Below are positions 1 through 10,841 of a DNA stretch of 64,000 nucleotides, in pieces (within the stretch, counting starts at the first letter, position 1; the number at the start of each line of letters is the position of its first letter). The translations under genes and the position numbers were made by a program. This DNA is from Schistocerca nitens. Its lineage: Eukaryota; Arthropoda; Insecta; Orthoptera; Acrididae. Location: contig NC_064621.1 in the NCBI RefSeq assembly GCF_023898315.1, positions 542,149,383 to 542,213,382 of the forward strand, read 5' to 3'. The notes under the pieces are model-generated. The model saw only the letters and a list, made by a program, of their open reading frames with translations. It was not told the origin of the DNA and did no database searches.

Positions 1-10
1 TGAAAAACGT

Positions 11-83
11 CTGCCACACTGGGATTCGAACCCAGGATCTCCTGATTACTAGGCAGGTGCGTTAACCACTGCGCCACCCAGAC
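11..83 (-). mobile_element. tRNA-derived SINE head (truncated by window edge)
   Basis: On the minus strand this reads as a tRNA-like pol III promoter. The A-box region is GGCGCAGTGGTTAACGCA, and about 30 bp later comes a B-box, GGGTTCGAATCCC. The same head recurs near 25311-25379 (minus) and, diverged, at 9158-9230 (plus), so it is a dispersed SINE and not a tRNA gene. No acceptor stem pairs. The body would lie to the left of the window. Confidence 0.6.
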
Positions 84-234
84 GCAGTGTTTATTGGAGC
101 TGCATGGAGTATATCAGCACATCTCTCTGCCAACCCACATTACTACCCAGGGCCACCTATCCATGCTTCTAGTGCTGGAAGTGTCGAAAATGATGCTCGG
201 CACGCCTTCAATGCAGTTCTTTTGATTTAAGCAG

Positions 235-501
235 AGGGGCTGCATCCTTAAGGGAATAGCAATCGATCATGAAAGAAAGGAATTAGAAAGGAATTGGCTG
301 TGGCTTATAGCAAGGGACCATTTGCCTAAATGGAAAAGAGAAAACGACAGAAAACCATTTTCAAGTTTACCAGCTGATGATTTCAAACCACCTAGCCTCC
401 CAAATCCAGGGACTGTTACCTCAGTGGCTCAAAACACAGAGCTACCCCACGTTGGTGTAGAATTTGGAAAAAACTGGGTGTTGTACATTGTTTTAAAATA
501 A
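235..501 (+). CDS. Possible 3' terminal exon of an unidentified gene
   Basis: An 88-codon open stretch without an internal Met ends in TAA at 499-501. The frame begins right after a good-looking 3' splice acceptor: a pyrimidine-rich tract ending TTTAAGCAG at 234. An AATAAA sits at 517-522, just past the stop. The peptide starts RGCILKGIAIDHERKELERN, is rich in Trp, Lys and Glu early and in Pro later, and ends FGKNWVLYIVLK. I do not recognise the family. The acceptor, stop and poly(A) signal spacing fit a terminal exon, but it could equally be a piece of an unrecognised transposon or a chance frame. Confidence 0.3.
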   Translation, partial: RGCILKGIAIDHERKELERNWLWLIARDHLPKWKRENDRKPFSSLPADDFKPPSLPNPGTVTSVAQNTELPHVGVEFGKNWVLYIVLK

Positions 502-516
502 GATAAAACGCATCAG

Positions 517-522
517 AATAAA
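517..522 (+). promoter_or_regulatory. AATAAA poly(A) signal candidate
   Basis: An AATAAA hexamer lies 16 bp after the stop of the candidate exon at 235-501. It matters only if that exon is real. The surroundings are AT-rich, so chance occurrence is plausible. Confidence 0.25.
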
Positions 523-1660
523 ATATTGAATCCTGACATTTCATGTTTTTCCTTTAATTGTGCACGTTCAGTCATTTTATAGTGCACGAATTCATACGTA
601 TTTTAAGATTTAACTGTGCAGGGAATTCGTGGCTTCACTAACTTTAGTATTAAAGGAGTGTAAACAGATTTTGGACAAAAGGGGGAGACATGAATGCAGC
701 CTACTAAAAAAAAATCTTTTAGAGACGAACGAACTATAGAATGTGCTGTCATCACATACCTCATGCGCTCTCCACAACCCCCTACCCATCTTTCCGTCAC
801 GGGCCCGGCCATCCTGATTTAGGTTTTCTGTGATTTCCCTAAATCGCTCCAGGCAAATGCTTGGATGGTTCCTTTGAAAGGGCACGGCCGACTTCCTTCC
901 CTTTCCTTCCCTAATCTGATGAGACCGATGACCTCACAGTTTGATCTCTTCCCCCAAACAATCCAACCCAACCCATCTTTCCGTACTGAAACTAGTTTAC
1001 GTAATTGAGTACCGCCAGAGTGACATCATGCCATTTGGGCGATATTTTTATTGATCAGGGAGGTTTTTGGGCGACACACACAAACCCAAGTGGATTTTCA
1101 TGCAATAATTTTAATTTTATGTAATTTGTGATGATATTTACCGCACCGCTGCCTTGTGAGACAGTAAAATGTTGCAACCTCAGAGTTCTACCAGCCTGCA
1201 AATAGCAACTGTAGTGTTAAAATTAAACTGGTATCGATAGGTAATTAGGCTATTATAGTAGTGCATATGTATTTTTAAATTACCACAATGTTAGCTGACG
1301 AATCAAAATTGGTTTTCCTCTTCTTTCTTGTTACAAACTTACCCGTAAATAGAAACTATCATAACAGCACCGAGCACAAAAACATTAAACGGCAGAACTT
1401 ACATTAAAATCAGCTGTAAGTAAGCACTGAAGCAATTAACAAAACAACAACTGAGCTCAAGCAAGGCAAACAACTGGTCTTAGCTGGAATAGGGATTTGC
1501 AACAGTCAATACTGGTATAGTTGTATAGATAGTCCAAATCTACCATTGGCCTTGCTGACTATCGATTGTACGTATCCCTTTGTAGTCGTGTGACTGAAAA
1601 TCGAATTATCTTTCAATTACACTATATGCCAACTTGGTCGTGTGTAATTTCATTTAGGCC
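523..1660. other. Unassigned AT-rich sequence
   Basis: No coding region or repeat structure that I can support. The reading frames on the minus strand at 603-885 overlap one another and look random. A run of G at about 1665-1679 marks the right edge. Confidence 0.3.
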
Positions 1661-1724
1661 GGGGGAGGGGGGGGGGGGGCTGGACCCGCCTGGACTCTCC
1701 CTTTGGCTACCTCCTTGTCCAGGG

Positions 1725-1903
1725 TTAGAATTGCAGTTCCACTCGTCGCCACTGATTCTGCATGAAGTCCCGATGCAGCTGACACCAATAATTCCTCCCT
1801 CTTCCACTTTCAGTTTACATTATATGTATGACAGCTGTAGATACTACATTGTGTCTGTTCTTTCAGGGATGTCCAAAAGAAAAGAAACCACGCACTCATA
1901 AAA
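1725..1903 (+). mobile_element. Degenerate SINE body
   Basis: This stretch matches 9236-9398 base by base with many changes: TGATTCTGCATGAAGTC against TGATTTTGCATAAAGTC, then GATGCAGCTGA in both, and a shared GATGTCC/GATATGCC..AAAG end. The copy at 9158 carries a tRNA-like head. Here the head is not recognisable, and a G-rich tract precedes the body. Confidence 0.5.
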
Positions 1904-2022
1904 TTGATTCGCCTCGATGGGCAATGAATCCACCACCTTCAGTGCGGATGTACAATTATGCTCGGCGTCCTGCAGGAACCTCAAGTAGTGAGCATGGATC
2001 AGCTGGAGGGGACTGCGGATAA
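1904..2022 (+). CDS. Short coding-like segment of unknown origin
   Basis: Directly after the SINE body an open frame reads KIDSPRWAMNPPPSVRMYNY and then a Ser/Gly-rich C-terminus ending in TAA at 2020-2022. The composition looks protein-like, and the segment sits between a SINE and the fossil LTR element, so it is not explained by either. In the same frame the SINE end reads as an upstream extension with an acceptor-like TTCTTTCAG at about 1867. There is no recognised domain. It may be a host exon remnant or chance. Confidence 0.2.
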
Positions 2023-2067
2023 GTGGCGCTCGATGGTAATGTGGGTTGGTCCAGAGGCGTGCTCAGA

Positions 2068-2969
2068 TATATAAATTATGCGTCCCTTTGTCCCTTTGGA
2101 AGTCAGATCTGGAAGCTGGAGAGATCTGTTGGGAGTGAATAAGAGTCTCTGACCATTCTTTCCACCAACCTGTCGTCTTCTAAAGTTGTGTCCACAGCGC
2201 AGAAGATAGCTCGTCAGTCGTGGGATCTTCTTCGGCAGAAGCTGCTACGCTGTCAGTTCGAACCTGTGATTATGCTTTTTGCAGGATGTCACTTGCTCAG
2301 GTTAGTCTCTGTATCTACAGAGGGCAAGATCTGCACTACTGACAATGATGGTAGGCGACACTACCCATTAATGTATCCTGTTTAGTTATTATTCAAATAT
2401 TCCTATGGTAACTTTTCTCTCCAACTTCCGAAATGTGATGCACATGGCTCTCCGGTACACACTAGACAGAGTGAGTATTACCCATTCACAGCTAAGTTAC
2501 ACGTGATATATAGTACAACTGTGTAGAACACCCGAAACATAGCGACTATTACATATTAGCATCTAAGTAACGCACGATACTGAGATACGTGTCCGGATCT
2601 CCAGATCTCCCGAAACAGAGTGACTAACGCAGCCGAGATACGAGTAGTAAAGTTTAACAAACAAAAACGATAGACTAGTAGGGTAACCATGAGAGTCTGT
2701 CATACTAGAAACTGGGTTAAATAGAATGAAAAGAAAGTAATTAATAAGAGAAGTTAGGCGTTTTGGCGCCTAGCACCCGAGCGTGCCGACCAATCAGAAG
2801 AAAGTTCAGTAAAACTGGTGGACTCTCCCACGGGACTGGTACATACTGTACCATTTTTCACTTGTACCTCACTCCACTTTTGTACCATATGCTACTTCAC
2901 TTGTATCAAGCTGCATTAAGGCGAGCCTCTAGCAAAATAAAATACTGGCGGCGACACCCAGGAATACCA
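2068..2969 (-). repeat. 3' LTR of the fossil element
   Basis: About 900 bp, paired with 7481-9120. On the minus strand it starts TGGTATTCCTG and is preceded by the purine-rich tract at about 2972-2990. Confidence 0.65.
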
Positions 2970-2977
2970 CACATCCC

Positions 2978-5369
2978 CCTCATTCTTTGATTTCCAAAAT
3001 TGGCCTGTTCTCGAACACAACTAACAAGTTTGGAAATGAGAAAATTTTACCCCAAATTTGAAAAAAAAATTGAAGTTTCTTGTCTCTCAGTAACTCCCCT
3101 ACTCTCTCATTCGTGGAAATTCTTAAAAAAAACTAGGAAATTGCTGTTCCTAAAATACCATCCCAATTAACCAAAACCATTGACTTACTAACGCTCAACA
3201 TATACTTTCTGATCGTAATTCTATCGAGAAATCTTAACTAAGCACACATTACATCATAAACTTCTTCATGGTACAAAATATCATTTATTGTTTTCCTTTA
3301 AATTTTCTGTGGTCTTGTTATTCAACAATAAACTTCGGCACCTGCACTTTATTTTTATTTTTTATTTATTTCATTAACAGTACAGAGTAACCCACCGCTG
3401 TGAATCTAAGGTGGGTCGGATGCTTCTGAATCTAATAGCAAAGACTTCTCATTGTTACAGTCTTATTGGTATACAGTTGTTAATACTTTTTTAAAAATAA
3501 TATAAAGAACATAATATGTAAAGATTTCTCTGAGGTTACAGCGAATTGAATGCTTAACAATTTTTAAAATGGTTCCATATAATTTGTTACTACCTAGTTG
3601 ATGAGAATATAATTTATATAATGCAAATGTCAAAGAAAAATAAAAAAAAGAAAATGTACCACAATGATCGTCGTTAAAAATAATTTGTAGTATATAGAGG
3701 GACGTGATATGCTGTATTTGGATGAGTAATACAGTCTAAGTAGCATGTTGGTTAATAATGGCCTATTTCTACATATTTCAGATGAGAAGGTCTCTGTACA
3801 ACAAGCTAGACTATTAAACCTCCTCATAAACACTCACTCACTTATTGATGTTTATATTTGATAGGAACCAAACAATATATGTAGTCGGCGCAATGCCGTC
3901 CATCTTCGCACAACACACGTTTTTCGTCTACTATCGGTGCAATGCCATCCACTTTTACCTAATAACATTCACATTTTTTAAATCTAAAATAAGCGCAGTG
4001 TCGTCCACTGTTACGAAATAACACACTTTTTTTTTTTACGCCAACACTAGGCCGTCCATATATGCTGCCACTGCTGTGGTGACTACAAGGCTTTCATTTG
4101 AATTGTTTCCACACGTGGCTAATGTTTTTGTTTTCCTAACTTTGACTCATCGGTCAGTGCACTCCTGAACCACATGTTAATATTTTGCCTTTACACATCA
4201 GGCGTGACTCATCCCAGTCAGCGCTCACTTCCAGTCAAGTTTATACCGGCTCTCGACGCACCGCTATCTTACGTCTATGTATTGAGAATCGAAATGATAT
4301 GAGAATAGTTCTCATTTCATACTTCAGGTTTTGATTTTCATTTCATTCGATAACTTAACTAAGCATTCGAACAATATTCAGAGTTATTTTGAGAGGACTG
4401 AAGATAGCGTACATTGCGATAACAGAGAAAAATAGTGAAACAAATCCTGTAGCTTTAATTCGCTCGTAGCTTGTTATGGACTTTGCCGCTCAAACATGTA
4501 AACACTACGAATATAAGAAACATTTATCCTGTGCTTTACATATTTGTATCTCAGTACTTACTACTGTCTGTGTCCTATGTGAGATTCACGTTTTGTGTTC
4601 ATTAGCTGTGTGGGTAACATTTCTACGTCGTGATACAATAAATAATAATGCTTCAGCGGAAATATCTCGCCTAATAATCCCTAAATGTGCGGCCGACTCT
4701 CATGTCACCTACTACCTTCCTATTTCCTTTCATCATATACGAGTGTTCGACCTCTCTGGTAGATCCAAAACTCTTTCCTCATCATTTTAACTGTGGCTGG
4801 ACTCATTCTAGCCTAAATGTATATGTATTGCAGTGGAAACCTCATCACTGCTTGTAATCACTTGCAGACAATCTACCAATTATTGTTAATAAAGTTTAAT
4901 CTAATCGTCTCAGGACCATTGAGTTTTTTTTTCCTAATTGTTTCCACTTACTTGGTTGGGAGTCGCCCTCTTCCTCTGCGTCAGCTGCAAGCTAGCTAAA
5001 TATAGAAGATTGTTTTCTCTGTATATATCCATATGTGATTTCTTTGTGTTTCATAACACATATAAAAAGTTTCTGTACTTAGTTTATAGTGAGTTTTCCT
5101 GCCTGTATTGATGATGATATTAGGTCTAACAGCCTAGGTTTTGTACTTGTTTTGCAAACTTTATGCTGCATGTTATCTTTTTTTATACATAAGTATAGTC
5201 TATAATCGGTTGCTTAACTATTCAATAGTACGTCTTTTGTTTCAAGTGATACCTTTTTGTCTCTTTTTTTATCTTTTTATCTTGAATAGAGAAGAGGATA
5301 GGTGACAGATTTTAATTCAGAATGATGAAGAGGGAAGAACTAACAGTATGAAAAGAAAGGAAGTAAACT
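2978..5369 (-). other. Internal region of the fossil LTR element without recognisable pol
   Basis: About 2.4 kb of AT-rich sequence lies between the gag-like region and the 3' LTR. I see no RT, RNase H, protease or integrase motif on either strand. It contains the small tandem array at 3888-4060. Confidence 0.45.
3888..4060. repeat. Degenerate ~49-56 bp tandem array, about 3.5 copies
   Basis: Unit starts near 3888, 3937, 3993 and 4042 share a core like GCGCAATGCCGTCCA followed by an ACACACTTTTT-like end. Spacing is 49, 56 and 49 bp. It lies inside the fossil LTR element. Confidence 0.5.
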
Positions 5370-6904
5370 GTTAGTTAACCCGGGTACCTGGCAGGTGTCA
5401 GTTACCTATCAACACAAAGAGTGCTACTGCCATGTGAGGTTTCTGTTACTGGCTCCTGTTCCCCATGATATTGCGTCCCCTTCAAAACGACTGGCTACAA
5501 ATTAGATTTTCTGCTGTTCTGTCATGTTGTCAGGTATGATGCCCTCAAACTGACGAATGAAAGCAACAGGATGAATACTACCTTTGCTAGAAAAGTTATG
5601 AAATTTGTAAGCATGGACATTACTGACTACTTCATTAACATGAACAACTCTCTGATGTTTTTCCTGTTCAATCCACGTTTAGAATTTCTGTTTTAACGCA
5701 ATTTCCATAATATCTATACTTCTACTCACCTCACTTAGATGAGATATGTTTACTGCCTTCTGTTCTATTTCTCTCAAACAACCCTGAATCGTATTTGTAT
5801 TACCATTACAAACAGCTTTACTGCTAAGGATTGTATTTTCGTCCTTTAAGTCTACGACTTGTTTGTTTCGCCTTTCTAGGGTGTCTTTGAAAGTTTTGTT
5901 TATTTTACTCATCATTACTTAATTTAATGAGCTCATCCCTAACTGACAATACAAAAGTATCTTGAGCTTGCATGAGATCACTTATTTTCACTACTTCATC
6001 AATCTTACGATTAACCTCTTGCTTACACTTATCTAATTTTTAACCCCATTCTTTACTCTCATGTTCAATTCTTTTGTCACAAGCCCCTGTTCTAGTTTCA
6101 TGGGAATCAACACTGGTCTCTAAATGTTTGAACTTACGATTAATTTTTGTTATTTCCTCGTTTGTTGCTTCTATTTTATCACTAAGTAGTTTTTGTCCTT
6201 TCTTTAATTCATTTGAATCCTTTTCTAATTCTTTTTGCCCCTGTTCTCTCTTTTCTTTTAGCATTTTTTAAATTCTTTTTGCCCAGGTACTAACTCCATT
6301 AATATTTCAACCACACTTTTCTTATTGTCTTGTGTAGGCAATGTACCAGTTGATGCTGTTCCATGGCTTAATCTACTTGTTCTACTTGTTGATTCATTAG
6401 CAATGACGGTGTCGGAGTCATCACCTTTGACATCAACATTCACCTTATTCAAATTACTATTAACATTCATGTCATCTACATCAGAATCCACCTCTCCAAT
6501 TTCACTATTGCTACTATCTGAAATTATGTTTTCTTGGAAAACTTCAGTTTCTACATCAGAAGATTCTGGTAAATAGCTAACCTCCATTTGATTTTGTACA
6601 CTTCCCTCATCTACCACTGAAGCTAATTTTTCCTGTACACTGTCTATTACTGACTTTAGGTTAATATGCTCTTTACTTATGTTACTAATTGCATCTGTCA
6701 TGCCCTGTAATTGGCATGTCTCTTCAATTTCATTACCCTGAGGTTGAACTGCCTCTCTACTTCTAAGATTGTACCACGTTTTGCTGTCCCCTGAATTTTG
6801 TTATTAAAGAAATTATTACGAAACAATTTAACAATTTTCTTAAAAATCACTGCAGTTGTCAATACTAGCTTTCTCTCGCTAGCTGTAAAGTGATTAGCGT
6901 TCAA
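5370..6904 (-). pseudogene. gag: Gag-like region of the fossil LTR element
   Basis: Minus-strand frames at 6904-6698, 6701-6258, 6264-6040 and 5915-5679 encode acidic and then Lys/Glu-rich helical sequence typical of a coiled coil. Further on comes a stretch like HPVAFIRQFEGIIPDNM and then EGDAISWGTG. This matches the style of the capsid part of gag in LTR retrotransposons, where an FLRQFE-type motif is followed by EGDA..W. It is broken in several places. The position, downstream of the LTR and leader on the same strand, supports the call. Confidence 0.5.
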
Positions 6905-7480
6905 GCTACCTTCTTCTCCGGCGCGATGCTGCTGCTCGCGGCTTTGTCTTTGTCATGTTGGGCGTCTTTGGCGGCCGTAGTCACCCACAGACGCCTGTCT
7001 CTGACATTCGCCGCTTGCTGAAGTTGGACTGCAGCTTGTGGAGGCGACAGATGTTGCTTCCATGTCATCCGCCTCTCCTGCTGTATGCTGCTCTCCTAAC
7101 TGGTCCTTGAAGCGTTGTTTCTCGTAGCGGTGAAATAAAACGTAATCCGTTTGGACCGCGCACACACTTATAACTTTACACTTCGTTTAGCGTTTTCACT
7201 TTCAACTACGCGACGCGGCTTAATTAGCGGAATTTGTGAATTTTGTTACCTAACATTTCAAAGAAACTTACAAAAGTTCAACCAGGATATAATTTCACAG
7301 TTCACACAGTGTCACTTTTTATCTTTTTCATTGTTCATACACTATTGATTCAGGTGCTTTATGACTATCAATACAGTCCACTGTTCTCATTAAGGTTTTC
7401 ACGTCTCACCCAGTTCATAGTTCTCGTTAACGGGTAGTAGCCTCTTCTTCAAATACACATTCCCCAGCAAGGAGCTGCCA
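6905..7480 (-). other. 5' leader of the fossil LTR element
   Basis: Non-coding sequence between the 5' LTR and the gag-like region. It begins, on the minus strand, with TGGCAGCTCC, a plausible primer binding site. Confidence 0.45.
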
Positions 7481-7960
7481 TGTATAAATTATGTGTCCCT
7501 TTGAAAGTCAGATCTGGAGGCTGGAGAGATCTGGAGGGAGTGAATAAGAGTCTCTGACCATTCTTTCCACCAACCCGTCGCCTTCTAAAGTTGTCACCAG
7601 CGCAGAAGACAGCACATCGATGGTGGGATCGTCTTCTGCAGAGGCTGCTACGCTGTCAGTTCGAACCTGTGATTGTGCTTTTTGCAGGATGTCACTTGCT
7701 CAGGTTAGTCTCTGTATCTACAGAGGGCAAGATCTGTAGTACTGACAATGATGGTAGACGACACTACGCATTATCCTGTTTCGTTATTATTCAAATATTC
7801 TCACATTTACACTGTCTTTTACAGCACTCGACATAGCTTTCTTAATTGTGTGGTAACTTTTCTATCCAACTTCCGAAATATAGTGCACATGTCCGGCTCT
7901 CTGGTACGCACTAGAGCAGAGTGAGTACTACCCATTCACAACTAAGTTACACCCGATATT

Positions 7961-8579
7961 CCGGGTGATCAAAAAGTCAGTATAAATTTGAAAACTGAAT
8001 AAATCAGGGAATAATGTAGATAGAGAGGTACAAATTGACACACATCCTTGGAATGACATGGAGTTTTATTAGAACCAAAAAAATACAAAAGTTCAAAAAA
8101 TGTCCGACGGGTGGCGCTTCATCTGATCAAAACAGCAATAATTAGCATAACAAAGTAAGACAAAGCATAGATGATGTTCTTTACAGGAAATGCTCAATAT
8201 GTCCTCAACAATAGCTGTAGTCGAGGAATAATGTTGTGAACAGCACTGTAAAGCATTGGCGTCGGATGTTGTCTTTCAGCATCCCTAGAGATGTCGGTCG
8301 ATCACGATACACTTGCGACTTCAGGTAACCCCAAAGCCAATAATCGCACGGACTGAGGTCTGGGGACCTGGGAGGCCAAGCATGACGAAAGTAGCGGCTG
8401 AGCACACGATCATCACCAAACGACGCACGCAAGAGATCTTTCACGCGTCTAGCAATATGGGGTGGGTCTAATAAAACCCCATGCCATTCGAAGCATGTGT
8501 GTCAATTTTTACCTCTCTGTCTACATTATTCCGTGGTTTATTAAGTTTTCAAATTTATACTGACTTTTTGATCACCCGG
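7961..8579 (-). mobile_element. Short mariner-type element with ~40-bp inverted ends
   Basis: The left end CCGGGTGATCAAAAAGTCAG and the right end are inverted copies for about 36-40 bp, and TAT occurs next to both ends. The other LTR lacks this insert at the same point, which gives an empty-site comparison. The element is an internally deleted, non-autonomous copy that keeps only the last third of a transposase. Confidence 0.75.
8205..8444 (-). pseudogene. C-terminal fragment of a mariner-type transposase
   Basis: The peptide contains FRHAWPPRSPDLSPCDYWLW, the region of the third catalytic Asp in DDD transposases (the D of PCDY). It is followed by GYLKSQVY, as usual. The first and second catalytic regions are absent, so this cannot be an active enzyme. 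The closest copy in the window is the transposase C-terminus at 21698-22243. Confidence 0.75.
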
Positions 8580-9157
8580 TATAGTAGAACTGTGTAGAAC
8601 ACCCGAAACAGAGTGATCATTACATATTCACATCTAAGTATCGCACGATACTTAGATACGTGTCCGGCCCTCTAGATCGCCCGATCAGAGTGACTATCGC
8701 AGTCGAGGTAATTCGTCTCCCAGGCGCGCCAAAGTGACCCGAAGGTGTGCGAAGCACTTCGGTTGCAATATCGTTACTGTTGTGTTTCTCAAAACTAGTA
8801 AAGTTTAATAAACAAAAACGATAGACTAGTTGGCTAACCATGAGAGATTGTCGTATTAAAAACTGGGTTAAATACAATGAAAAGAAAATAATTAATAAGA
8901 GAAGTTACGCGTTTTGGCACATAGCACCCGAGCGTGCCGACCAAGCAGAAGCAAGTTCAGTACAATTGATGGACTCTCCAACGGGACTGGTACATACTGT
9001 ACCATCTGTCGCTTGTACCTCACTCCACTTTTGTACCATATGCTACTTCACGTGTATCAAACTTCATCGAGGCGAGCTTCTAGCAAAATAAAATACTGGC
9101 GGCCACAGTCAGGAATATCACAGATAGTCCGTGCAGTTGCTGTGAATATCGTGTCCG

Positions 9158-9398
9158 GGTGGCGCAGGATTAACGCAACTGTCTAGTAAGCACGAGAGCG
9201 CAAGTTCCAATCCTGGTCAGGCACACGTTTTCACTTCTCACCGCTGATTTTGCATAAAGTCTCGATGCAGCTGATATCAACAGTTCCTTTCCTTTTTTCC
9301 CCATCCACCCTCAATTTACATAATCTGTACCACAGGTGCGGGCACTGCGTGCTGTCTGGTCTTTCTGATATGCCCCAAAGGAAAGACGTGACGCATAC
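9158..9398 (+). mobile_element. tRNA-derived SINE
   Basis: The head reads GGGTGGCGCAGGATTAACGC and then a degenerate B-box GTTCCAATCC. The body matches 1725-1903, and the 3' end is A-rich at 9391-9410. It abuts a truncated mariner transposase on its right. Confidence 0.6.
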
Positions 9399-9402
9399 AT
9401 AT

Positions 9403-9881
9403 AAAAAAAAGTTCAAAGCTGCGCCCTCAACCGGTAAAGTCATGGAGACGGTCTTCTGGGACTCTGAACGGTTTACTCTGTTTGTTTGACGTTCTCCCTC
9501 ATGGTGCAACCATCACCTCTGAAGTGTATTGTATTAAAGAAACGGCTTCAGTCTATTCGTCCTCACAAAAATGCAAACGAACTTCTCCTTCTTCTCCATC
9601 ACGACATACCCGAGAGCAGCTCACGAAACTTCATTCGACTGTCCTTCCTCATCCATCCTACAGCCTGGGTCTCGCAGCTTCCGACTTCCATCCATCACGT
9701 GGGAGTACAGGCAACCCATGTAAGCTGGCGTAAGGCCGTCGCATTGAACGGAGATTATGTTGAAAAATGACGTTTTGTAGTCAAAAGAGTGAGGAAAAAT
9801 ATGGTGTATTGGAATCCTGAATAAAGGTAACCTGCTTTCAGAAAAAAAAAATGCGTTGCGTTACTTTTTGACCGTCCCTCG
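9403..9881 (+). pseudogene. 3' part of a mariner element with transposase remnant
   Basis: Frames around 9403-9480 read KFKAAPSTGKVMETVFWDSE, which is the mariner block between the first and second catalytic Asp. Further on, in other frames, come FLPHGATITSEVYC-like sequence and an end reading WRKAVALNGDYVEK, the typical mariner C-terminus. Frame changes and stops separate the blocks. The 3' end TTACTTTTTGACCGTCCCTC looks like a mariner terminal repeat. The 5' half is missing; the SINE sits at the truncation point. Confidence 0.65.
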
Positions 9882-10841
9882 TAATAAACATGTTAACGTA
9901 GTCTACATTCCATGGCATTATCCAACGGCGAATCGATTTCCGCTCCCTCATAGCATTAGCAAATGTATCGTTAATAAGAAAAATGTCAAATACATCAAGT
10001 GCTGCACATAGGACAGCAGCATAACAACCATTTTTCTAGAATTTAAATCCAATGGAAAAACAGTTGTGAAGTTCTTCACGGTAATACTGCAATAATGTGG
10101 ACGGCATTCTGCAGAAGGCAAAAGATAAAATGACATACCTTCCTTCTTCTTATCAGAATACTGGCAGCAGAATTTAAATCCATAATTGACTGAAATGACG
10201 TGATACTGTGTATCGAGGTTTTTAATGCTGTATATTTTCATTTTGTTCTACATAAAGTGGTTTTGTATTTCTGGTATAATTATTACTTCTCATTTGTCCT
10301 GTTTACTTGACGGAGTCTGATGAAGGTCGAAACGGCGTTCTGTTAAGCTTTGTTTTCTGTTAAGGTGTTTATGTTAAGGTGTGTATATAAAAATTAAGTA
10401 ATAATACAAATAGCGATCAAGACGGACAATTATATTGACTAGTGATAATGATTGCGGACATGTATCATAATTTTATGTCATTTATAGAAGAAACGAAAGT
10501 GACATCGGCTGTGCTTCCAAGTACGCGTAACTGTAGCACTAGTATTTTAGTGACAATCGAGCCTATGTTCTCACAAGCGTATCTTCGTTATTAGTAGACA
10601 GTGTGGCGAGAGTGTCAATACACATCAAGGAATTGTCAGACAGGATCAGTTGCTCAGCTTCTAGGAAAAATCGTCGTTGGCCGATCATAAAGAAATGCTA
10701 TATTTACACATGGTTTAATGAAAAGCAACTCTTTGTAGATACGGATAAGTCTAAAATAACGCCCACAACAAAGAAGAACTCCATAGTATCCAATTACAAA
10801 GTTATTATAAACCAATTTTATTCTCGTTCATAATCCCATAC
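9882..10841. other. Unassigned sequence
   Basis: AT-rich. At 10315-10340 a GTCTGATGAAGGTCGAAACG motif resembles the 3' region of Penelope-like elements, but nothing coding supports that. No other feature seen. Confidence 0.25.

Larger units (their letters stand above)
2068..9120 (-). mobile_element. Fossil LTR retroelement, gag-only (TR-GAG-like)
   Basis: Two related repeats (2068-2969 and 7481-9120) flank an internal region whose coding reads on the minus strand. The 4-bp sequence CAGA lies immediately outside both ends (2064-2067 and 9121-9124), as expected for a target duplication. Read on the minus strand, the bases just after the 5' LTR are TGGCAGCTCC, the expected TGG start of a primer binding site. 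A purine-rich tract (GAATGAGGGGGATG) precedes the 3' LTR. A gag-like region follows the leader, but no reverse transcriptase, integrase or envelope is recognisable in the remaining 2.4 kb. LTRs differ by roughly 8-10 percent by eye over the best 270 bp, so the insertion is old. The copy is broken, with several breaks. Family is Ty3-like or BEL-like by gag style only. Confidence 0.65.
7481..9120 (-). repeat. 5' LTR of the fossil element, carrying a mariner-type insertion
   Basis: Matches 2068-2969 over its length, with a 619-bp DNA transposon (7961-8579) inserted and two further stretches of about 60 and 85 bp not present in the other LTR. On the minus strand it starts TGATATTCCTG and ends TTTATACA. 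Confidence 0.65.

Noticed and set aside
10315-10340. Hammerhead-ribozyme-like core GTCTGATGAAGGTCGAAACG
   Set aside because: CTGATGA and GAAA are present, but the conserved stem II closing pair is missing, and the possible stem I is offset by three bases. Penelope-like elements can carry hammerheads, so it was tempting, but the fit is poor.
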